A DNA stretch of 64,000 nucleotides, from the NCBI GenBank assembly GCA_024349245.1, contig JALDNG010000022.1, positions 13,642,001 through 13,706,000 of the forward strand, written 5' to 3'. The position numbers and the translations under genes are program-made. Positions 1-15,600 of the stretch are shown here, piece after piece (position 1 is the first letter of the stretch; every line of letters starts with the position of its first letter). This DNA comes from Neodontobutis hainanensis (lineage: Eukaryota > Chordata > Actinopteri > Gobiiformes > Odontobutidae). Below the pieces are notes generated by a model. It ran no database searches, was not told the DNA's origin, and saw only the letters and a list, made by a program, of their open reading frames with translations.

Positions 1-2668
1 TGGGTTTGCGTGTGAGAGGGCATAATGAATAGTGTTGTGACCTTGCATACGGCTCCTTTATTATTCACTTTAGTTCAATATTTTCATGTGCATTTTTTTT
101 CTATTTGTTTGTTTACTTTGAATCAATGTGCTTTTGCATAGGCTTGTGTTTACAGAAATGCTAAGTCCATTACATTGTGCAGGTCTCAGAGGTTAACCAT
201 CATCCAATGAAGCAGCGAGATGAAATTGGTCGCTAATAGGAAAATGAGCGGCTGGTGCAGACCACTAGAGTGGACATATGCAAAGTGTTTACTCCTGTCT
301 ATTTTACTTAACGACCATCTTTCGCACTTATGTGCACTTTAACATCAGCGTCTTGGCTCATGCAGCAGGTGGAAGAATGACTGGCCTTTTCAGTGACACG
401 CTCATAACATAATCACTCATTTTGCATGAAGCCCTTTTCCTTTTGTGTGCTTCTGAGACTCTCTTTGCTGTATGTGGCTTGGTAGTGGTTGCCATGGTGG
501 CCTGTTGCTGTGATCACACTAGAACTATTGATTCACACTTGACCTCTGTTCCGTTTTTTAACATTTTTAAAGGGCTTTTATTTCACCGCTTTGACTGTCG
601 TTTGTAATGAGCTGTTCTATCTTTGCTACTCATCTGTCAACACACACAAACACACACACAAACACAGCCTTTTTGGTTGTTAGTGTGCAGTTATACTAAA
701 GTTTTGAAAGCAGCATTATCCTTTTGTTGCTGTGTGAAAGTTGCTGCTCCCTCCATGTTAGTTTTTCTGTCAAAACTCGACTTAACCTGCACATGCTCAG
801 TTCAGTTGTCAGGAACCAGGATACTGCGTATACATGGCACAGTATCCCGGTTTCTTTTGGAGTTCTCCAGGTCGAGTAGCCAGGTTTCTGAAATAAGGAT
901 ATGGTGTTCACATGCACTAAAAAACAGGAAACTTGGAAAAACCTGATCATATATGGGGTTCTCAAGTGCATGTAAATACACTATAGCCATCTTCAGTTAG
1001 CTGCTTTGTCATATTTTTAGATGCAGATGTAGATATGTTCTCAACATATATTGCTTTCCACAGAGATAAACCTTACTGTATGACACATTCTCTATTTGTA
1101 CAAATCTGAAAAATTGCTGATAATGTCCTGGAAGCATCCTGGAAAATAAACTTTAGAAAAACATGGGAACCCTATTAAATAAATAAATGTTTCCTTATTT
1201 TTTGCCACAGAGATGGAGCACGAGAAGAGAAAGATTTTGTTGATGCATTGGTCAATGTGCTGTGACTATCTTCTGACAGAAGATAATGTATGGCTGTAAA
1301 TTCAACTAAAGAAAGAAAACTAGATTAGCTTGTGTTGTCCCAAAAGTAAAATGAGTTTGTGAATCCCTCTCTGCAATAGCTCATCTGCAAATTTTTATGC
1401 CTTGATGCCCATGAATGCCCACTCTGCCGTGCCTGCTGTGCCCAGGTGCTGCCACCACTGGATCTCATGGCTAAAAGTTCACCTCTAAAAGTTACCATCC
1501 TAAAACCTCTGTAAGGTTTTATATTTTCTGCATTAAATAATGACCAGTGCCAATAAAAATGCCCACAAGAAGACCAAATAGGAATGTGACATATCTTTGG
1601 ATATAATTGGCTGGTTGTTTGTTTTTTTGATTTGTTTTTTCAGATGTTGTTCCTGTGTTTATTGGCTGCCAACCTCATTTTGGCCTGGACCACACAGATC
1701 TCATCCAGTTTTCTGTGTGCTATGATGCTTTCATCAAAGACCACACAGCCTAATTAATCTCTCACACAAAACTATAGCTTTACATGGAACACTTTGTCCT
1801 CATCCTTACATACATGTAACAGGTGACAGGTGTGTCGTGGCTGTTTTGGCTGTAATTTACATGACAGTGTCAAAGCAGTTCAAAAGTGTGAAGTCATGGT
1901 CCTCTAAATGAGAGAAATAGTAGTATATCTTACAATTTCTGCTTAGCTCTGATTAATGGTGCACTCTCTCATAACTGTTTTCTAGTTTGTGACTCACCAG
2001 AAAGTGCAGTTGTTTTAAAAACTGAAAACCTTGCCTTAAACGTTGCTGTCAATCACAGACAATCACAGCATTTTGTTGTTCAGACCTCTGAGATTTTGAC
2101 TTGGAGTCTGATACCAAAGTTTACTGCACATACAAGGTCTTTGATTGTTAGGCTTGCTATTAGGTGGTTCTGCATTCTTGTCCTGCTTCAATGGAAAGAA
2201 TCAGAAACGATGACAGCTGTGAATTTCAACAGCAGTTTAATCCCTACAAAGTAATCACTCCATTGGTTTGCTCAGAGAGAGACCATTTTAAAGTATGTTA
2301 GTAAAATGCACCTGTATTTTTAATTCTCTTCAGCATGGCTCAAATCACCTTCTACAGGTGTGTCTTACTCAGTAGTTTCTACTTCTAAAAAGCTCAGTGT
2401 TTATTGGACAAAGACAATGTCCTTTTTTCTTGGACGTATTGATCCCCTAGACTTTAAAGAGGTGAGTGAAGGTCAGTTGCAATCAAAGCTGCTTTCGAGA
2501 AGACTCTCAAAACGTACTTACTTTTCACAAACGCATCTCTCTCTCTCAAAGAGCTTGAGGGCTTTTTCAAGATGGTGGTTGTGTAATCTATTTGACAGTT
2601 TCCAGGACGGTACTGAAGGACTACCACTGACATTTGCTTCATTTTACAAATTTTGCAGAAAATGGCAA
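1..2668. other. Noncoding, intron-like DNA
   Basis: AT-rich unique-looking sequence with stop codons in all frames at short intervals. A short CA-rich run lies near 641-666. A short open stretch after a plausible acceptor (TTGCCACAG at about 1203-1211) codes for fewer than 30 residues and resembles nothing I know. No gene, RNA gene or repeat family is recognised here. It is probably upstream intron of the receptor gene whose exon lies at 50.5 kb, though intergenic DNA cannot be excluded. Confidence 0.5.
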
Positions 2669-2903
2669 TAAAGTAACACTGTGTAACTTTAAAGTCCAAA
2701 AATATACATTTTTGTGTTAATTTAATGGTTCTTAGACCTCTCCTGAGTGACACGCTAAGCAGCAAGCAAACAGAGGGAGCAGAATAAGGCAGATACACTG
2801 GACCCCACCAGAGTTTTGGATAGTTTCCTCCTAAAAACAAAAAACACAGTCTGTTGAGGGATCTGGGCCATCGAGTGGCTAAAGGTTACGCTGTGCCGCT
2901 TTA
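2669..2903. mobile_element. Putative MITE with imperfect terminal inverted repeats
   Basis: The left end (2669-2690) reads TAAAGTAACACTGTGTAACT and the right end (2882-2903), reverse complemented, reads TAAAGCGGCACAGCGTAACC. The two 22-bp ends differ at about six positions. The 38 bases at the right end (2868-2905) match 29841-29878 in opposite orientation with five differences, so this is a dispersed family and not a chance inverted repeat. There is no coding capacity, so it would depend on a transposase elsewhere. No clear target-site duplication is visible. The superfamily is not assigned. Confidence 0.5.
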
Positions 2904-4135
2904 AGTGGAATTAACATTAATTTTCTTTCATTTCTTTTTTGTAAATATTGAAACTGAACCTATTTTTCTTGCCAAAAGGCCCACTTCTCATTTATCTAAA
3001 ATCCTTCTTCTTTTTTATATATTTTTTATTTTTTTTAAGATTAGATGTTGTTCACCCTGGAGGATTTGTTTTGTAAGAACAAGAAACAGTGTTTTGTGCA
3101 TGCAGGAGAGAGAGCAGTACACATTTCCTTAAGCTTCAAAGAGACTGGAATGTTTTGATCTAAGCACACATGCACCTGTTAAATTTTCTATCATCAAAAC
3201 ATGCCTAATTTTGCTTAGTATACAACAAGTAACACAAAACTGAAAACTGGAGGACATTTTTTAGATGAAATGGCCAAAGGAATAAAGTATTTAAGATTTA
3301 ATTTTTTTGTGAAGTTACATGTTTTAATCCACATTTTATTAATGAAAAAACTCAAAACATGTCTGGCGTTAAAGTTGGTGTTAAAAGTATTAAAGCTTCT
3401 TGGCATTCGTTAAAAAGTCTAGAGTTTAAAAAAACAAAAAACAAGGGAACAGTACAATTGTTAAGGGTGTAGTTCAGGAGGTAGAAACTAGTCTTGGAAT
3501 CAATTATAGTATATAATGCCATAATCTTTGTTTATTATTGCTAGTAATCCCATCATTTTATTTCTCTTTGTGAGAAAAAAAAGGTTGTAAATTATGTGCC
3601 ATAGCTTTAGGTTTCCTGCAAACATAACCTCAAAAGCCAAATGATATATTTTCTGCCTAATGGTGCCAGAAACATTCGGCCTATTCCAGCTTTTACCTTT
3701 TTCTCCCACTAACATATCAAGATTTATTATATCTAAGCCTGTCTTTGGCATCTCTTTAAAATGTTAATTGGAGGAGTTTGTTATTGGCTGGTGCCAATCT
3801 TAACAAGAGCCGATGTGAAGTCTTTTGACACATTCATGGTCTCCTCTAGCTTTCAATCTGAGTCTGCATGATGTTTTTCATTGTGTTACTATGTCGACTG
3901 GGGTTAAATAATGCAAAATAGTGCCAGATCTGTGTTGCTAATGCACAAAGCAATAGTGATAAACCAGTGTATGTGTATGTATGTGCTTCCATTGACCTTA
4001 ATTCATCACATTAGTAGCAACTCTCTAGAGGCTGTATGGAGATGTGTTCAAACTTAGCAACCCTGCGGCTAATTGATTTGAAAGAAAGGCACGTTTATAC
4101 TTCACTTAGTAAATTACACCAGTGTGGAGCCAGGG

Positions 4136-4166
<31 letters not shown>

Positions 4167-5983
4167 TGCGTTTATCTCTGAATGAAGGGTTGGGGGCTAC
4201 AGCGGCAATCTGTACAGTCAGACTATTTTTAATGAGATCAATGCTTTTCTTTTCTCGTCCCTATATGGTCACAATGTGGTTGTTTTTGTGTGGGTTGAGG
4301 GACTGTGGGCACCTTCAACAGATAAATCTTTAATCAAGTGCTTGCTCTCATGTTTCGTTTAATTGCCCCTTAAAATCTGTAAACGGATGCGGGCACCAAG
4401 CTTTACCAACATGTGTGGGTGTATGTAGCTGTATTTGTGTTTTAACTGTATTGATGAATGCAATCTAGCCAGAACAGAGCTACAAACTGAATTACATTTG
4501 TGTTATGCTGCGTACAGGCGTATGTATGTGACCTAAATCTGCACGTAAGGTGTATGTAATATCCTGCATTACATCACATTAGCTTTGCATTTTCTATACC
4601 ATTTGATTCATCATTTTGTCTTCCGTTTTCATTTCTTTCTACATCCTTTTATCAGTATTAGAATTGTATCATGACCTGCTCTCTTTGTGTTTGATACATT
4701 GTTTATTGGTCAGATATATTTATGTAGGAAAGAGGTTTTACTCACCTTTTTAAAGTTGGTTTTAGTCTCCCTTCCCTTCCCTCCCTGGTGTTTGGTTTTT
4801 AATCAACAGCTATAACAATGCAGTGGAAGTAAAGTTGTTCATGTGTGGCCAAAGTTGCAGGCACAGAATTGAAACTACAGAGATTTTAAAAAGTGTTAAT
4901 AACCTCGAGCTTGTGTTGTGATGTGGCAAGCGTGGGTTGCTTTGTTTTTTTAGCAGCTCCAGCATTTGCATATCCGAAATCAACCACATCTGTGCCGCAA
5001 TAAAAATGGATCTATTCATTGATTAAATTGATGAATTGGTTTGTTTGCGTTGCTCAATCATAGAGAATAGACACAAACTACAGTGTGTGATGCAGTATGA
5101 TCTGTGGTGATGAATACAGGGAAGTGTTTGAATAATGTCCAAGATGGATTTTCCAAATTGTAATATGGTGGCGCAGATGTTACTTTTGTAGACTGTCAAA
5201 AGATGAGGAATAGCATTTATATTTTAATATTTTCATGCTGTGAATGATAATGTCTTGCTTTTTCCATGTGGTCTGTCAATGAAGTTTGTTTCTACACTTT
5301 TTGCTGTAACTGACCCAGGGGTGGACTCCCAAATTGTTCTCTAAAATACTTGCTAATATAATGCTATAAAATTAGCATATAAATCCATTGATGATATCAG
5401 TCTATTGGTGGAAGCCTCTACAGTGTGTGTGCCTTGATGTCAGAATGATAAAGAGACTATAGATTGGTGTGCCGTTAATGAGTCTCTCTTTCACTCCGAC
5501 CGAGCGCGTGCGTGTGGCTGCATATGCTTTAGACATGTCCCGATGATGAAGAGCATCCTGCCCCCCCCCCGTGTGTGTGAGCGCATTACAGTGTGTTCCC
5601 AGAGACGGTCATTAGCTGAGGGAGACCGTAAAGCTGGTGACCTCGCAGTAGGAAATGGAAGAGCAAGAGCGTCCCCTGTTCACCCCTTGACCCCAGACTC
5701 TTGCACTAATGGACTAGAGCTGCTATTGGTGAGAGAGGGGTGGACACAGACCAGGTGAGGAGGAAGTACTCACCTTTGTCTATGTTTCAAACTGATGAAG
5801 ATGACTTTGAACAAAATGATGACTAAATCAAGTGACAATATATGCTCAAGAGTTAGAAGCATAGCCTACTGAACTGTTTCCCCTTGTATATCTAGGTATT
5901 ATTTTGACTTTATTTGTCACTGCTTTGGCTGAAATATACATCAGCACAGCACATTTAAAGTAGTACAAGTAGTACTCTAATGG
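2904..5983. other. Noncoding, intron-like DNA
   Basis: No supported gene. Contains a short (TG)n tract at 4136-4168 and a run of ten C at 5561-5570 followed by GTGTGTGTGA. A CpG- and GC-richer patch lies at about 5490-5760. Open frames here are short and have no recognisable domain. Confidence 0.5.
4136..4168. repeat. (TG)n microsatellite
   Basis: About 16 TG units with one TA interruption near 4159. Ordinary dinucleotide repeat. Confidence 0.9.
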
Positions 5984-6301
5984 GGGTGCACGTGGCAGAG
6001 TGGTTAGCACTCCTGCCTCACAGCAAGAAGGTTGTGAGTTCAAAACCCGGCCTACGCAAACATGCCCGGCCGTCTCCGGTCTTTCTGTGAGGAGTCTGCA
6101 TGTCCTCCACGTGTTACCGTGGGTTCTCTCCGGGTACTCCGGCTTCCTCCCACCGTCCAAAGACATGCATGTACAGGTTAACTGGCAACTCTAAAGTGTC
6201 CCTAGTAAAAATGAGGACCCCCTCGAAAACGAGATGATTCATCTCAAGGGGTAATTCCTCAGAAAATAAATGTGAATAAATAAATAAATAAATAAATAAT
6301 A
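5984..6301 (+). mobile_element. tRNA-derived SINE, hairpin-tail version
   Basis: The head contains a pol III A box-like TGGCAGAGTGG (about 5993) and a B box-like GAGTTCAAAACCC (about 6036), typical of tRNA-derived SINEs. The body carries the widely seen fish SINE segment with GGGTACTCCGGCTTCCTCCC. Positions 5984-6206 align without gaps to 53946-54168 with 11 differences in 223 bases by hand count. The 3' part differs from that copy: from 6213 it reads GAGGACCCCCTCGAAAACGA, then a GAGATG..CATCTC hairpin, ending in (AATA)n to about 6301. The same tail occurs alone at 17215-17286. No target-site duplication was found. Protein-like open frames inside are shadows. Confidence 0.85.
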
Positions 6302-9300
6302 CAAAGATATGGAATGATCAGAAAAAAATGCTTGCATTTCTGCTTCTGCTCTTCTCATTGTTGAAGCTCACTTTTGTAAATGCTTTTGCTCCATTGCTTT
6401 GCCATTTTCTTAGTGACACATGCTTGTGAAGTGTGATAGAAATATCTAAAGCTCAAGTCAAATGACACATTCAAAACTAAGAAGACAAAGCACATATTTT
6501 TCTTTAATAGAATGTCACATAAAGCAGGCACAAGCTACTGCACAAAACAAGACAATCTTTTCTCTTATTGACAAGCTGTCTTTATATATCCCAGAGTGCC
6601 CCATGCAGACAGTAATAAACTTCCTTTGTGAGCACTTACTGTGTTTTTGGTGAATTTGGGAACACTGTGTCTTTGCCATGACAGCTAAATGAACTGGAGT
6701 CCTTCAGTTATTACCGTAGTAAACCAAGCACACACATTTACATTAAGACAAATGTAAAGAATGGCGTTAAAGTTGACCAACACTTGGGGGAAGAGATCGA
6801 AGAACATAATCCATTTGCTCCAAATCAGCCCAACTAACCAAGGAAGCACAGTAATGAGAAAATGATTAGATTGTCTTGTTTGCCGCGCGGCTGCTGAAGC
6901 TCTCTTCATCACTCTACATCACACTGCCCATGGCCACTATGGATTTGCTGAACATTGTTGAGCTCTTATTTTTTTAAATTTTCACTTACATTTCCTACTA
7001 CATCAGTTGAAGTGGTTGAGACAGAATAACAAAGGTGGAGGAAGATGGTGTTAGACAATCCAAACGGTCTTTGATAAATAGAAAATTGTATCTTTTAACA
7101 TCTTTACATCTTCTACAAATTGCTATTATGCCACTGCAGGGTTCTGAATTAGAGATTCCACACTATATGTACACACCGGGCTCCAAAGGAAAAGCGATGA
7201 TAGATATGATGATCGTGCGTGCGTGTGTCCGACTCTAGGCAAAAGGTAATGAAGAGCAGAGTGAGCACAGATCAATTTCCTTTCTTATTGTGGCAGAGTG
7301 GAGACTTGAGATGCATGGCCTCTTGTGACCCAGATTCATTCCCCCATTCTCCTCGTGCTCCTCCTCATTGGCACAGTGGTGTAACATCAGACCGGGCAAG
7401 ACGCTGGCCAGATGAAAGGAGGAGCAGACGCACAAAAAAAGATGATTTTAGAGTTAAGTGATTGTTCCTGGAGAAATGTGAGACAGCTGTGAGGTTAATT
7501 GACACATGACTTAAGCTGTGGGTTTACTCTGAATAAGCACAGAGTTAGTTGCTTACCTCTTTATACTTATAAGGCATTAATGATATTTTGTTTTTGTTTT
7601 TTTATGGAGGAAAATTAGGTTACATTTAAATGCCAACATAATGCAGGTGTCTTATGAAGCTTTGAAAAGCTATGAATTTTTTGCCATTTCTTTTTTTTTT
7701 TTTGTACATGCACAAAATTTCTCATATTAAGCTAAAATGTATGATTTGGTAAATAACAGAGTGTAATTAGATTCAATTCTATGTTACAGTACAGTAACTG
7801 AGGGCAGTTGAAGTGTAATTTATACTTTGTACAGAAGTCTTTTGTGGTAGGCCAGTTTCACTTTTGTTGAACATTTTCAATCTTACATGGAAATCATAAT
7901 GCTTGCCATCTAAAGCACATTCACTGGCTGTATTTTCTCATACACCACAACCACAAAAGTGTTTCCTTTAGTCTGACACATTTTGTAAAAGACAATTGTC
8001 TGGTGTCTGGGGTGCTAGGCTACCAGAAACAGTTCGGGACAGAGTGTCCATTTCCCATGTCTTTACCTTCTGTGGTCACCATCTGCCTCTTTTCTCTTCA
8101 CCTCACAATTTACAATTCAATTCATCATTTATACTCACCATTAATTCAGTGGCTTTATAGATCTGCCAGTTGCTCTGGAAGCAGTATTTACCAAAGCAAT
8201 TTCCATAATATTAGAAACAAATTTCTGCACAGGCTTTACACGGCATGATTTGCTCTGGCTCACTTTGTACTTATTTGGCTCTGTTTACTGCTTTAACACC
8301 CAGCTACTTTGTGCCAATGCACTTGCACTGTTCTTGAGTCTGCCCGGTTCAATTCTCTCCCAAAAATTCTCAGGGGGTGTGAAGGTTATTGCATCCAAAA
8401 GTGACTTTCTTCTCTCCCCATGTGAACTGCTACTATAGGAGCCCATCTGTCACATGATGGAGCGCCAGTCACACACACATTCATGCACATGGAGTACACA
8501 GTGTCATGCTGAGGTAGGGAAGAGGCTGATTATACTCAACACAAGGGCATAGCTGGCACCTCATATTCCGGCAATGTCTGATTCAAGAGAATGGAGCTGA
8601 GCAAATGTCATCAAACACTGTATATATTTACATACTCTTTTAGTTCTTTAGGCATAATTTTAGTAAGTCTTCAAGACTGGGACCATTTACTCATTTGGTC
8701 TGCCTTTTCTATCCTTTTACTGTATGATTAAAACAGGATGCATATAAAGTCTACCCATTGTTCTTGTACATAGATTCATCTTGCTCTATTGTACCTAAAC
8801 TCTATTTGTCAGTCTGTTTTGCTTGTGCAGAGCTATTAATGGAAAAGAGAATAGATACTGTAGAATATTGTAGATAATATAGTTATGGTAAATGCAGTAC
8901 TAATTGCTTGGCAGTTCATACGTACACCAAATTCCCTCCATCTTAAAAGCAGATAAGGTTAAACACAAAGTCATGGATGAGAGGGGGATTTTATGCTGTA
9001 GCAAACACACACACCTGCCTCTGTGTGTTAACAGAGTGTCAGGCCACCACTGAGTCACTCTTTTCTCCACACATATTCCTGCTTTCCAACCCAGCAGCCA
9101 TCAGCACCTCTCTGCCTCCCTCTCCTAACACCTCACAGCCTGTTATATTGCGCCCTGGCAGCGAGTCGGCACAGATTCAAGCCTGATGGTCCTCCATGTG
9201 GGCAGCATGGAGGTCATTACATGGTGGCATCCACAGCGCTACCCTGGACACATAAACAGAACTAAGATCATCTCCAGATTACTGTAAGTTTGTTTCTTTA

Positions 9301-9383
9301 TGGTGCTAAAAACACAATGGATAATGTACAAATGCTTGCTTAGTTGTAATGCTGTCCTTTTACTTGTGTCGGTCTAGGACTAA
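6302..9383. other. Noncoding, intron-like DNA
   Basis: No gene or recognised repeat. Several short open frames (for example 8003-8248, 8977-9186) have random-looking composition and no known domain. A poly-T run lies near 7690-7702. Confidence 0.5.
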
Positions 9384-9827
9384 AGCCACCAGAACTGCCA
9401 CCATACTTATAGGTTGCAGAAATATATTTGGGCTGGAAAATATAATGCAAGTTATCACAATATCATCAACCACAATATCCATATTGCAAAGAGCTTGTGC
9501 AATATGGATATTGTGGTTGATGATATTGTGATAACTTGCATTATATTTTCCAGCCCAAATATATTTCTGCAACCTATAAGTATGGTGGCAGAAATATATT
9601 TTCCAGCCCAAATATATTTCTGCAACCTATAAGTATGGTGGCAGTAATATATTTGGGCTGGAAAATATAATGCAAGTTATCACAATATCATCAACCACAA
9701 TATCCATATTGCACAAGCTCTTTGCAATATGGATATTGTGGTTGATGATATTGTGATAACTTGCATTATATTTTCCAGCCCAAATATATTTCTGCAACCT
9801 ATAAGTATGGTGGCAGTTCTGGTGGCT
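9384..9827. repeat. Double palindrome (tandem foldback element)
   Basis: Two hairpins lie side by side. Hairpin 1 starts at AGCCACCAGAACTGCCACCA (9384), turns around at ATTGCAAAGAGCTTGTGCAAT-like sequence near 9483-9503, and returns as its complement to about 9590. A partial extra copy of the returning arm fills about 9591-9643. Hairpin 2 runs from about 9644, turns near 9706-9726 and ends at GTGGCAGTTCTGGTGGCT (9827), the complement of the start of hairpin 1. The two turn sequences are reverse complements of each other. Arms are about 100 bp and nearly identical, so the duplication is recent or maintained. No transposase is encoded. A hairpin-type MITE duplicated in place is the simplest reading; several open frames here simply read the palindrome. 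Confidence 0.9.
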
Positions 9828-12260
<2,433 letters not shown>

Positions 12261-12595
12261 TATTCCTGGCCCTGTATTTTTTGATGAGCCACCCATCCAG
12301 TTAATGTATGCTGACCTCAATTATAACGTCTGACTCACCACTCTGCAACTTTTTATCCTTTAACCTCAGGAGCCATCTTCATCACTATAATATTTTGTTC
12401 TCAGTTCTCTCTATTGACTCAATTAATGTGCACTAGTTGTCAATTTGCATGCTTATACTTAAAGGGCATTAACTTACACAATTTTGTATTATTATTATAA
12501 TTATTATCCTGCTATCAGCAGTGTGTTGAGTTGCCTATAATAAATTGCTTACTTTTCGGGTTTCCATGTCTCTGTCAGTCTAGTATAAAATCAAA

Positions 12596-12596
<1 letters not shown>

Positions 12597-12641
<45 letters not shown>

Positions 12642-12658
12642 ATTATTATTATTACTAT
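12597..12658. repeat. (TTG)n then (TTA)n compound microsatellite
   Basis: About 14 TTG units (to 12640) pass directly into a short TTA/ATT tract ending near 12658. Confidence 0.95.
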
Positions 12659-15600
12659 TAATTAGTATTACTCTGCATTAAGATAGAAACTAATCCAGTG
12701 GTTCTACCCTTCAAATGTTGAAACATATTTTATAACAAAATGTTCAAGAGAGTCTCATTTTTATTCTCTTTTATTCACTTGCCACTTGTATCTGAAGCTG
12801 ACTCCACAGAAACAGGCCTCCTCCAAAAGACTGTGATCAGTCACAGACTTTACTGTGCAGTGCTGAGCTCTGCTAAAATTAAAACCCAGCTTTCAAGAAG
12901 GTCTTAGAATAAGCAACTAAAAAAATTGCTATTTTTATATTGTTAAAGTCTCGCACCTGCACAGTGTATCATGCTGACTCCTTTAAAACAGGCCTCTGCT
13001 CCTTTTACACAATGTGCTAACTCAAGGTCAGCATTCCTCCACTGCACTGTCCTAGTCATATTTGTTCTTTGTCTGAACAAAGGCAATTATTTTCATGCTT
13101 AATGACTAATATGAGACCACTGGGATCAATCCCATATTAAATGTGAGAAGTTTAATTATTTAATATTCATGCACAGTGTGATCAGGTATTTACACTTTTC
13201 AATAAACTGCACCTTTTGTATGGGAATAAGGAATGGACATCCCTTTCCATTAATGCATTGATTTTGCATTTGAATAAGACTTTTTGTAAAACGTGTTGTA
13301 AAAAGCTATAATTATTACTGTACCCAAGCAGCTAAAACCTTTTTCCCAGGTTTGTATGTATTCTTTCCTTAGAAAACTGCTTCTGATCATTCAAACCAGT
13401 GTTAAGCTATCCAGGCTATTTTATGCATATCTCTAGTCTTACTCTAGAACCAAGCCTTTGTGTCTCTTCTGAGGCAGCTAAGCATACTATGGGGACATTT
13501 TGACTGAGCTCTTCCAAAGGAAATGGTAAGAGAGGAGCAGAGTCAGTGTTTTGAGCTGTTTGTTGCTACTGAGCCAGGAAGCATATTATGAGTCATGTTA
13601 AAAATAAAACGTCAAATTCTACATTACTATCAAGGAAAGTGGGACAGGAAAGAAAATGTGTTTCTTTAGAACATTTTATTTTCCACTTACTTCCTCTGCT
13701 TAAGGGTCAAGGCTACAATGACTCAGCCTTGAAGTCTTGGATGTCTGCGGGGAATCGAAGAAAACCTGCTAATAAAGGAATTGATTTAAGTGCATTCTCT
13801 ATTAAAGGTAAATTAAATAAGGTTGTTTGTCTTAGAAAGTAACTTCAATCAATTAAAATAACACTTTCCCAATATAGCCTCCACTGCAGAGCTGTCACAT
13901 GAGATGGTAGACTGCTAAAACTATTGTGACAGCTAACACCTTTCATATTACTGTTTTAGGGTTTTATGATATCATTATGAGTTTAAATGTAACCTGCTAT
14001 AAATATATACATACAATGCTGCTATACAATATATACACATAATGGCAGCATCTCACTGTGAATGCTAAGGTCACAACAGAATTTATATTGATCTTAAACA
14101 TATCCCTACGCGTCACTGATCCAATGAGGGCTGTCAATATGATGCATTGCTATAAAGTGAGGCTGATATTATCTGATTTGATTGTTTCTCACTGTCTTGG
14201 GAGTCCAGCCCAAGAGTAAGAGACAGAGAAAGTCCCCTGCTGTATTTCACCCTCTTTGCATTATAACATGCTTGATTATCGGTTTCCACCGCTTGCATCA
14301 GACTAGACTGACCCTTTTTAATGTAAAACGAAACCTGAACCCGGCCAAACACACCTGCTGTGGAGCAGACAGTGGGTTGCTACATTTCGAGGTGTTTTTC
14401 TGTATAAATGGCACCACAGGCATCGACTAAACTCGGTTTAAAGTGGCATCTGCCGCACAGCACATTTGAGGCCAGTGGGTTAGAACATAAACTTGAGTTT
14501 TAGTTTCTGAAGAAATGATCTGTATAATATTACTGTATATTTAGAGGACAAAGCTGACCGGGTATCCCATTGGCAGTGCTGTTGGAATGAGACATTAACT
14601 CTTTTAAACATAAGGCTCTTTCCCCACATCTCTTAAGTGTATGGGGCCAAAAGACCTCTGTTGAGACTATTGATTTGAATGGGAATGCCTGTTCAAGGCC
14701 TTTTCTAAATCTGCAGGCTCTCCATCCGTTGAAGAGAATAACACGCTGTTCTCTCTTGCTTGCTGTGAAAATGTCATTACACCAGCTGTCTTGGGCCCAA
14801 AGCCCACCACAGCCTCTCAGCTGGCCGCTAAAACTCTCACTGTAACAGTCACAAAATGATAGCGTTGAACAGTGGGAGGATTTGTTATAAGTTGTGATGA
14901 TACGCCTACCTTCCACAATAAACTATAATCATGATAAATCATATGTAATAATGTAATATGTATTTGGAATTGGGGTTTAGGTTTGGGAGCGCTCCATCTG
15001 CTACAGTTGGAGACGTCCGGCCCATATAAACGAGCGCATCTGCTTATTATGACTAATGGATTTGATAAGATGGAATTATATGCATGTACTGTGCATATGA
15101 ACATGTGTGTTGGGGTGGAAGGGAGTAGAGTGATTATGTTTTGTAAGCATTTTTATTCCTTTAGGAGTGTGCATCAGTTTGAGCGAGACTGAGTCTGCAT
15201 GTGCAATAAATCTGCATTAATTAGATGTGAGAAAAAATGCCACTACCCCAAAATTTGGCAGAGAAAATGTGATGTATGCATTGTGAATGTGGGAAAGGAC
15301 TCCTGAGACTCAAGGCATTTTGTTTCTACTTCCAGTTAATTTATTGCAAAATGCACTTTATAAATAGGGATGTTAACACCAGAGTGCTGAATGTGTACTT
15401 AAGGCTAGATCCACAACTAATGCACTTAGCTTTAAACCGTTAAAGAGTGAAAACAGGCTCTGTCCTTACTATTATTTTATAGACATATCCTGTCAGTACT
15501 TAGAATGAACTGCTCTTTGGTCATGGATGATACACAGAAACACAGCAAAAATATTTCTATGACTTGAGTGATTCAAAAAGGAATTGGTTATTCTGAAAGT

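Noticed and set aside
1203..1265. Possible terminal exon after TTGCCACAG, open in two frames
   Set aside because: Fewer than 30 codons, no recognisable protein and no evidence of an upstream partner.
2454..2840. 128-codon minus-strand open frame
   Set aside because: It runs into the MITE at 2669-2903 and has no recognisable domain.
13588..13842. 84-codon open frame
   Set aside because: Low-complexity, Lys/Ser-rich translation without a known domain and no supporting splice signals.
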